Positions 23,801-34,000 of a stretch of 64,000 nt of DNA are shown here, one piece after another. The DNA is taken from contig JAKMXF010000318.1 in assembly GCA_024704765.1 (NCBI GenBank), forward strand, positions 62,001 through 126,000. Reading direction: 5' to 3'. The position numbers and the translations under genes are program-made. The DNA is from Oopsacas minuta (taxonomy: Eukaryota; Porifera; Hexactinellida; Lyssacinosida; Leucopsacidae). The first letter of the stretch is position 1. Each line of letters begins with the position of its first letter. A model generated the notes under the pieces. That model was not told the origin of the DNA and searched no databases. It saw nothing but the letters and a program-made list of their open reading frames with translations.

Positions 23801-26800
23801 AATTATTATCACTACGAATATAATCATTTCTTATCTCTCGAATTATTGCGGTCCCATTAAAGGAAATGATCTTTATATTTTACAAGCATTATCTATAATG
23901 AATATTTATCAATTATATGTCTAGCTTATTAATTACAAAACTAATCTATATTGTTATTCCAAAGAAGTTTGTATACTTGTTACTAATTACTTCTCTTCTA
24001 TCAGACTTGATTATTAGATTAATTTTCAAACTTTTGCGCTACCTTTTAGTTTCTCTTGGAATATCCAAAGTAGTATACGATACAGTATATCTCATATTGA
24101 AAGATATTGTCTTGTGTTTTTAATTAGTTGCTTACATATAGAAATGAAACTAATAGCGGTAATGAAACTTGAAATGGCCTAATCTCAACTGGTAATGGCC
24201 TAATATTGTACACTAGAGACTCGAATCTAGTTCCATTTCTGATTTCTTTGCTGTATATATAAACCAAGTTTTAAAATTAACTATATAGTTAGATCGTTAT
24301 TATTTCAAATTCCTGTTAATTTACTTTCAGTTGTAATAAAATCAAAAGTATTTATAAACAAAATGTCTACCAGTATTGAGAAAAGTCAAATATTCCCTGA
24401 ACAGAAGTTCAATACTGTTGTCACCTGTTCGAATAGTGTTGATACCTCTTCACTCCTTCCAATTGTAATGTCTCAACCAAATGCACAACCAGAGCCTGTT
24501 TGCATCGTAATTACAGACCCGAATCAACCGAAACAATACTCTAATTCGATCCTCTCCGTTCCAAACGTGATTTCCTACTCCAACCCTATCATCCCGAATT
24601 TGTACTACCTTGGACAAGATATTCCAAATATTGTGCCTGCTACGCCTCCAGGTACAGAGTCCAATATTTCTGTTGTTACACCTACTAAGACGGAAATACC
24701 TCTTGTCAATAATCATGGCTTCTTCCCAATACCTTTATCGCAACCTCAACTTGCAAAGAAACCTCTATTATCGAGTTCGAATATTGAAAATCACCATTCC
24801 AGCACTTCGTCTTGTGAAACAATTAGCGAAAAAACTCTTTCTGGAAACGATCAAGGCTATAAAATACTAGATAAAAGGCTTAGAGTGATGGAAGGACTCA
24901 TGAAGCAATCTATTAAATTACAGAAGAGAACATTGAGACACCAAGAGCGAATGGAAAAAATTATACAGCATTGTATGAAGGCTAAGTATGAAGAACAAAC
25001 TGTTGCTTCCGGTACCAATCGAATGGTACATTTCCAGCGATACTTGAATGATGCGCAACCTCCTCCGTTATTTCGTTATTCTAGCCATCCTGAGAATATC
25101 GTAGTGCCTGTTATTGAGAGTTCATCTCCGAGTGATTCTCCTACTCTGTACTTTGAACCCCAGAAGGAAGACTCGATCTCTCCTAACCTCACGATTGATA
25201 TGAGCTTAATGGAAGCGGCGGAACATAAATCACCGCATAAATACCACTCACATAGCTGTTCAATGTACAACAAGTCAATTCGTGATTTCAATGATGTTGA
25301 AACGATTCAGTGGTTAGATCGTATTCTCACTATTCTTGGGCTTGGAGTAACAGTGGAAAAAATTCAAGAAGTTTTATCACAGACAAACACGATCACTCAC
25401 TTTACTGCTGAGTTTCAAAAAGTTGTTTTCTCAAACCATGAACGGAAAACTCTAACTACAAGTGGGAAATTCCGTAAACGGAAGTTGGAAAGGATTGTGC
25501 TCGGGCCGCTAGATGGGAGTAAGCTCCAGGGCATAATACAGCTGAGTTTGTATTTGTTCGGTGTTGCTGAGAGAGATGAAGATAGAGTGAAGTACCAACT
25601 CAAACAAGCGATTGATGAAAAAAATCGCAGGGAATTTTATCGTGAAGATCGTGGGACTAAAAGGGTACACTTGTCATCAATTCCTAACTAAAATTGAATG
25701 AATAGAATACTAATGTAATCACTAAAATAATATTTTCTCTTGTTTTTCCATTTCTACAGCCTTTGCGGTTGTGACTTCCAACGTTCTTATTTGTTTTACC
25801 TTCTCTAGTTTGCTTTATGTATTTTCAGTAATCTCTTTACAATTATGTAAATACAAATTGTTTGTCAAATTGTTGATTCGCAATGAATATTCTCTAATAA
25901 TTATTCCTAAAATTATAATTAATTATTTAAAATATATTATTCCGGAAAATGACAAGTTTATTAATCTCTAATGAATTCTAAATAAATTGTTTTATTGTGT
26001 TAATCGTGTTTTTCCCTTTTCTTTAGAACATACTTTTTCCCAATGAAACACGGCGAATTAATCAATTCCATTACATTTCTTGGCCAGACACTAGTATGCC
26101 AGAGATCAGTTCTTTTCTGAACTTCCATACAATTGTGAGCTCTTTCTATAAATCTCAAAAGCAGAGCGGTCCTTTACTGGTTCATTGCAGGTTTGTGGAA
26201 TTTCTATTTTCTCTTTGCGACCGCGATTGCTCTATCCGATCAGGACTTATTCACTATAGGCATTCCGCTTTTGCCATGCGGATATTATTAAATGTACAGT
26301 GGTGTTCGCCTATTAGCAATATTTGTCAAGTTTTTTCATGGATTTAGAGTCCATTTTGTGTTGGAAATAATTCCTCAAATAACAAGTTCGCGTATTAGCA
26401 AGGAATTCGTGATAATATGACTTGCTGATAGGTGGACTCTTGAGATAAGGACTGGAAATCTTGTATCCTCAATCGTAAATTGTAGCAGGCTTCTACTTTG
26501 ATCTCATAGATATAAAAATTCGGTCCCAATTCACCCAGCGAATAAATCCTTTCTAATAACTTCGTTTGATGTATAATTATCAAATTCCTGTTTACAAATA
26601 TTTTCTGTATTTTGTTGGAGCTCATCCTAGTCACAAATATGGCCTTCCACATGCTGGGAAAATATATTGTCTAATTGTACATTAATTCTTGCGAGAAGAT
26701 GTTTCTAAATATGGTGAATATATTAGGTTTGAAGGTTAAAGTATTACTGAATTCGATGATAGGTCATTATATACAATTGATAAAATGAGTTTTACTCAGG

Positions 26801-28016
26801 TTTAGAGCACTCGTGGGGGCTTGTGGCTCAACTTCATGAGGTTATTGTCCAATTCAAGATTTCTTCCCAACAATTTCCTGTCAAACTTACTAATTAATTT
26901 CATTCTATAGACAATGGAAGTGTCTTTGCGGAGATTCTGCAGTTAAAATTACTTATCTTTAATTATTCAGTATTTATCATATTTTGCATATGGCCATTTC
27001 TGGTTATTGATCCTTCTTCATTGCAAAATATGTTAACATAACCACACAGCAATAGCTCAACTGATTATAATGTTTATGGTTAAGTCACAAATAATATTTG
27101 ACTTAAAGTGTGTGTATATCCTCTTGATACTAACTGAATTCTTTGAGGAATAAGTTAAACTGAGCGAAGAGAATGTGCAAAGGAGCAAACGCAGCCTGTA
27201 CTATCCTGTCTCATGCAAGTACTACCCGAGGGAAAGTCACTTTCCTTTAGGCTCATATCGTATACAATATATATCTAGAGCACGTGATAGGGAACTACCC
27301 AATTGATTAACTATAGTTAATAGGTCTATATTCTCCTAATTAACTTAATTACCCTATTATAGGTTGAAAGTGTTCCATTACGTAATTTGTTAATTACTAA
27401 TGATTTTAAGACATTGGGGCTGTTATTGCAGGTTCCACTGTAGTTTGATACTGGTAATTATTCAATTAAGAGGAGTTGAGGTATTACGTATTCAGTTAAG
27501 TGCTCTGATTCTAATTTCTAAGGCTCCGAATTTGATGGAAAACGAGCTAGAAGAAACTAGTGTTGATTTATTGTACAGTCAACTCTCTTATATCGAAGCT
27601 CAAGGGACCGCGATAGTTACTTCGTTACAAGCGGAGTTCGATTTAACAGATATAATATATGTTACTTTGACGTTTTGGGACCATTTTTTCACACTTTCAG
27701 ACTTCCATATAAGCGTATATTTCGAAATTTCAGTCTTTGATATAACGGAAGTTGACTGTATTCATTAATATGTTAACTATTTCCCTGAATAATTCGCTGG
27801 GGTTTGAATAAGCGTCTACCCAAACTAGTGAATAAAAATAGAATTTATCCCTGGAAATTTTACACATAATATAACCCAATTGGGATAGTCAAACTTCTAA
27901 AGTTGTCGTTATTCTTTTCAAGGAAATAGCGTAGTTTTAAATATATTGTGCGTATTTGGGGGAAACAGACTTCTGTTGACATTAATTTTTAATGATGGAG
28001 AAGGCCTAACCGATTC

Positions 28017-28083
<67 letters not shown>

Positions 28084-31000
28084 GTAGAGATCTTGAAGCA
28101 TACTTACTTTCTTTAAACTTTTGGCAAAGTATTTGAGTAGGAAACTATCAAGGAGAGCTTCCCATATCTACTCCAACATAATTTTGAAATATTTTGAGAA
28201 CTTGTACATAATTATGTGAAATAAAGATTTCTTACTTTGCATAACTATTTTGCTAAACTAATCATTTGTTTGGGAAAGGGTCAGTTATGCAAAGTTAAGC
28301 TTTAATTAGCAAAACCTATACAAGGTTATGTAAATCTTATTAACTTTGTGTGTTGGCAAGTAAACAATGAAGGAATGTTGCATAATAATATTTATTCACC
28401 AAGTATGTATACGTATTTCCCTGTATACTTTTCATTAATTAAGCAGGAACCCCGGCCACAATCACATTAAGTAATATCTGATTTTATTATTTGTGGCTTA
28501 AAAATAACCGTTTTCCTCTTGTCGTTCACATAATTTACATTCTGCAATCGTGTATAATGTATTTTGCTTTCAGGATCCATATATGGCATTCTAGTTTATA
28601 ATTGTTATTACTTATTCAGTGTGAAACGTCAATAAATTAAAATCTGTCCAATCGAATTTACAGAACTTAATCGTGTACTTGTTTTGTCTGATTTCCCGCT
28701 GTAAAGTTTGCGATTGTTATTGTGTACTTTCAGGTGTTGCGTATGTGTCTATCTGTTAACGACCCTTGTATCATATTTCTGGTATGCTTGAATAATTGGT
28801 TCAAGTTCTATGAAGTATTTAGGGACTGATATTTTAAGTTCCCCGAATATAATAATAACTATTGTATTATGGCTAACACAATTATGCTACTAATAATAAT
28901 AATAACCACATTATTCAATTTGCTAACCATTTGGCTTAGGTATAGTTTCAATCAGGCGATATGTGATTAATCCTTCACAATATGAAATTCGATCCCTTTA
29001 TAAATTATCACACCATAATTTGCAATCAAGAATTTCATATATTTCACTTTGCGGATTATTTAAAGATTATTTAGCAAGGATTTATTTTGTATATTATTTA
29101 GGTCTGGTGCTGGTGCAAGTGCGGTTTTCATATTCTTAGATATTTTACGCACGCAAGCTCATGCAGAAAATCAGATAGATATCCACAGGTGTATCACTAC
29201 TATGCGATCCATGCGCTCCAGGATGGTCTGCTCTATGGTATGTACGTCTCCATTCGTCATGATAAACCTACACTAATTAACTGGCTATCAAATTTTAGTC
29301 TTGGAATTTGATTTATCAAATTTCTTATCTCTATTCTTTGAATGTCAAGTATATTAGGATGACTAAACAAGTTGTGTATTTGATGATGACGATACATTCC
29401 GAATATGTTGCATTATCCAAATTACTGTACACCCTCGCTAATCCGAATAACACTGTTCCAATTGCGAAATAATTCGTTCAGATTGGTCAATACATTGAAA
29501 TAATACTATAAGAGCTAGGAGTACATTTTTTCCAAGGTTACAACCGAATAGTTCAATATTTGGTTAACAAGCGGATATCAATATTCGGTCAAGCAACTAT
29601 TCATGAATACTGATATCCGGTCAGATTGGTTTAAACCTTGATTTTTTAGAAAGTTGTACAAACGATGAAAAGGCTGTAGTAGAATTGGATACAAATGAAT
29701 CCTTTTGAAAATTTGCTTGAATTATGTATTTTGACAGGAGTACTACATTTACGCACATGATTTATTACTTGCTTCCCTAATCTGTGGAAACACATGTATT
29801 GATGCTCCTTCATATCCACATCGAATCAAGAAACTATCTGAGGTAGACTCGAGAACACATGCTACTGGTTACAACACTGAATATATCGTGAGTTAATCTG
29901 TTAATTTAACTAACAACAGGGTTAATTTGTAATGGTGAAGAGCAAAATAGTTATATTAATTAGAATTGTCTATTGAACTCCATTATAACGTAATGCTTAA
30001 ACACTCGTATTGTATAAGGGACATTTGGACTAGAGTGATACATTTTAAAGTCGATTTACAATTTTAATCTTAAATATGAAGGAATTGATGTTATCGTTAA
30101 TCTTGTTGACTTAGACATTAGATCAAATATCAAATTCGCCTCAAGACTACCCACATACACTGGCTCAAGAAAATCCTACAATGAATAGAAAGATAGAATT
30201 CCTTCCAAGTAAGATTAAATATTTCTAACAAAGATCACATTTTTATAGATTATCATCCATTTTTGTAGTAGACTCAAGATGCGTAAGCTTATCTCATGGC
30301 GAGTATATTAATGCTACATTTGTGAATGTAAGTTATTGAAACTGAATGTTTATTATAATTTTTACCAAATTTTGAAATTGATAATAATTAGGGTTATGAA
30401 CGTGAAAATGCATTCATCATTGCTGAGTCACCATTGATTAACACAGTTGGGCGTTTTTGGCAATTAATATTCGAGCATAGATGTCGTGCAGTGATCACGT
30501 TATGTGATCTTACACAAGACCAACAGGTAACTTTATAATGTAATATCAGAACTAATTGCTGATTAATACCTAATATTTAGTTAATACAAATTGTAATACA
30601 GTTTTTTTGTAATTCATTTAGGAAGTTGGTGCTAAATATTGGATGGAGTCGGGAGAACCAGTTACCTATAGAGATCTTACTGTGCAATTATCTAATATCA
30701 TCCACCCAGAGCATGGAGCATACACAATTCACACATTTATGTTAACATCTGCAAGAATAAAGGTGATTCATACTTTCAGTTTGTTTAATTACAGGTTAAT
30801 TAAGTTCTGGTAGTTTGCTTAACTGATTTTTGAACTTCTAATTTATTCCATGTTTGTGTGAGTGGAATATTATTTTACAAATAGTTAAGATAATTTGACC
30901 TAAAACTGTTAAACTTCGATATGATTAACGCATGTCTCCATTTGTAGCATGACATATGATTTGCGGTTAGTATTCAGCAAATTCTCATTACTTAATATTA

Positions 31001-34000
31001 AATAATTATTTAAGTGGATTTTGAGTGTATTTACCAACGAAATGTTGGCATAGGATGTATTGCTATATACTAATTTACTTGAGTATTTTTACAATTATTT
31101 CAAGCGTATATGCTATGTTTCAATCTATTCATTGTTAATATTAAGTCAAATTCTTATTTTGCTATGTAGGCTATTAATATTGTAAATTGTAACCAAGGAT
31201 ATAAGCAGTGTTTATTTCTGCAAGGTTGCAATAGCCATATCTGTTAAAATCTGCGATACGATACAATATATCTGAAAATACCCGATACGATAAATATCGG
31301 TAAGATATATTAAAATAGAAAAATATCGAAAATGTCTGAAAATATCAAAAATAGGGAAAATAGCTGGAAAATACGGGAAAAGATGGAAATCTCGATATCG
31401 ATATTTCCGATAAAATACCGGATTGTAAGATGTTTTGGATGTTTTTCATTTCCGATATGTCGGTATCAAACCTTGATTTTTGCATGCTTTTTGAGTGGAA
31501 CAAAGTACGTATTTTTCGTGTAAATTTACCGTGTTGTTGATTACAATGTTAGCATAAAATGGTAACTGCTTCGGATAAGGTTTCAAATTTCTTGCCTCTT
31601 GCACGCCCTGTTGCAATGGAAGTAGCACCTGTTGGTTATTGGTACATACAACATGTTCTGAACACAAACAACACAGTTTTATCTGAGAATCTTCCATCTA
31701 AAATCGATATCCCTGAAGATGGTGATCAAATTGAAAGTTCTGATATTTCAAAATTGTTGTTAGATTCGGCTGATCCAATTGACCTTGCTCTCCTTGACCC
31801 TACTGCATGGAAATCTCAGGACCATTATAAACTACTCGGCCTTGGCCAGAAAAGATATAAAGCAACCATGGATGAGATAAAAACGGCGTACAGGAATAAA
31901 GTTATCAAACATCACCCGGATAAAATGAACACCAAATCAGTGGTTCCTTCAAACGAAAATGAAGATGAACAAGCAAGCAAAGAACTGACTTTAGAAGAAA
32001 AATATTTTCAATGTATCGTTAAAGCACATGAAATTCTATCCAATCTATCAAAACGTAGAGCTTACGATAGTACTGATCCTTTCTTTGATGATTATATACC
32101 AGAACCTGATGACATCATTGATGAAGATTTCTTCTCTGTACTTAAACCTGTTTTTGAAAGGAATTCACACTTTTCTACTCTTCAGCCTGTGCCAGATATT
32201 GGAGACATAAATACACCTTACACAGAAGTGCAGGACTTTTATAGATTTTGGTTTGGATTCAATTCATGGCGTGAATTCTCCTATCTTGACGATGAAGAGT
32301 TCGATCCTGAAAAAGCAGAAAAACGAGAGGAGAAACGTTGGCTCGCGAAACAAAACAAACATGGAAGAGCTCAATTAAAGAAAAATGAAATACAGCGTAT
32401 TATTAAGCTAGTTGAGGTAGCCTTTGCTAATGATCCTCGTGTGCTAAAAGCTGAAGAAGAAGAGAAAAAGAGAAAAGATGACGAGAAGAGAATGAAACAA
32501 GAGAGACTCGCAAAAGAACATGAAGAGAGGGAAAGGAAGAAGAAAGAGAAAGAAGATATAGAATTGAGAGAAAGAGAAGAACGTGCAGAAATTGAAAGAT
32601 TGCAAGAAATTGAAGATAAGAAGCAACGCGAAGAGAGGAAACAAGCTTTTAAAAGACAGCGTAATGAATTTAAAACAGCTTGTAGTAAACAAAACAATTT
32701 CTCTACAACTCATATAAATAGTGCTTCTGCAGAAATAACGCAGAATATTATTGAAATCGAGAATTTATGTCAAGCTTTGACATTGGAAGAACTGACAGTT
32801 TGTACAAAGAGGATCAGTAGTGAACCTCAGTTTGAAGCTTCTAAAGCTATCTTTGAAGAATATGTTTGTAGTATGAGAGATAAGCAGGAAGAAGAGATGA
32901 AGAAATCTTTGACACAGACTGGTGGCGCACAAGGTATGTGCATTTTTGTAATTTTACAACTGAGTGTCGTTACTACAGTAAAACCTTCGTACATTTTCCA
33001 TCTTTTATTTTGTAATTTTGTTGTGGCGAGCAAACAAGAACAATTTGTTCGAAAATGATGTGAAATATGGTCAACGGATATATTGAAAAACCCGCTTATA
33101 TTGAAATCTGAAATTGTACAAATATGGCCCCAAACCGTCGAAGTAACAAATTTTCATCGGTTATATCAAACAGTAATTCTCGCAGTCCCTTGAGCTTCGA
33201 TATAACGGGAGTTGAATGTAATTGTAATTAATAGCTACTGCATATTATCTTTTAGGGAAGAAAAAGGATCAACTCAAACATGACGATTGGACCGCTGAAG
33301 AAACACAGCTGCTTGTGAAAGCTGTTACTCTCTACCCAGCTGGTACTCAAGCACGTTGGGATGTTATAGCAAACTACATCAATAAACACAGTACTAGCGA
33401 TATTAAGAAAACTGGTAAACAAGTAATAACTAGAGTCAAGTGTTTACAGAAAACTGATGGTAAAGAAGCAATTAAATCCGATGCACAGGCATTTTCGTTA
33501 TTCGAAAAATCACAGGGACATAAAGCACAGATTTCTTCCGAAAAAACTATTAACTATGAGGCAGCTGTGGTTAATATATCATGGACAAGTGCTGAACAGA
33601 AATTATTGGAAGAAGGTTTGCGTACTTTTCTAGCTACAGATGCAGAAAGGTGGGAGAAAATCGCGAAAAAAGTTGGCACCCGGGATGAGAAAGATTGCAA
33701 AAGAAGATTCAAAGAGATCGTAGCAAGTTTACAGGCTAAAAAGGCAGCAACTAAAAGCTAATTTCCTGTTTAGTAGTGAATCTCACAATATTAGTTTGTA
33801 GAAAGTTGTTGCTATTGATTGTTTGTAAAATCATACATTTATTTGTAAAACACACACACAGATACGTTTTTATCATTTGTAATCTTAGGGTGGCTTTGAA
33901 GTAAAACAGTTTATCTATCACGAGTTTGATGAAAACTTCCTTCCTGCGAATTCTAACAACTTTGTAAAGCTCATTACTCAAGTTATAGATCTCTATTCTG

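Larger units (their letters stand above)
26191..29101. other. Long receptor intron splitting the D1 P-loop, repeats only
   Basis: 2.9 kb intron between the Cys codon and the rest of the D1 P-loop. Contains element C2 (26297-26440), B3 (27574-27760) and a (TAA)n microsatellite (28018-28081). I searched for an alternative P-loop exon with HCX5R and saw none. No supported gene. Confidence 0.6.
20154..29887 (+). other. PTP domain D1 exons (catalytic Cys kept, Arg replaced by Ala)
   Basis: Nine exons cover the fold in order: CNRHLNRFVDIFPY (pTyr-loop region), DSRVVLTP, DYINASFLNGYDRERNYIATQG, FWRQCWEYNIAVI, a WPD loop with intact Asp (HYISWPDTSMP), the P-loop split across 26190/29102 as LVHC-RSGAGAS, then IHRCITTMRSMR and EYYIYAHDLLL. 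In active PTPs the loop is H-C-S-A-G-V-G-R-S/T; here position 6 after Cys is Ala. Confidence 0.85.

Noticed and set aside
24195-24245. tRNA-like box (GAGACTCGAATCTAG)
   Set aside because: No A box or cloverleaf pairing could be formed around it.
31332-31523. 63-codon ORF upstream of DNAJC2
   Set aside because: Derived from degenerate GATATCG/AAAATA-rich repeats; no homology and it overlaps the DNAJC2 5' region.
32371-32713. Two minus-strand Ser/Phe-rich ORFs
   Set aside because: Antisense shadows of the charged K/R/E helix of DNAJC2.
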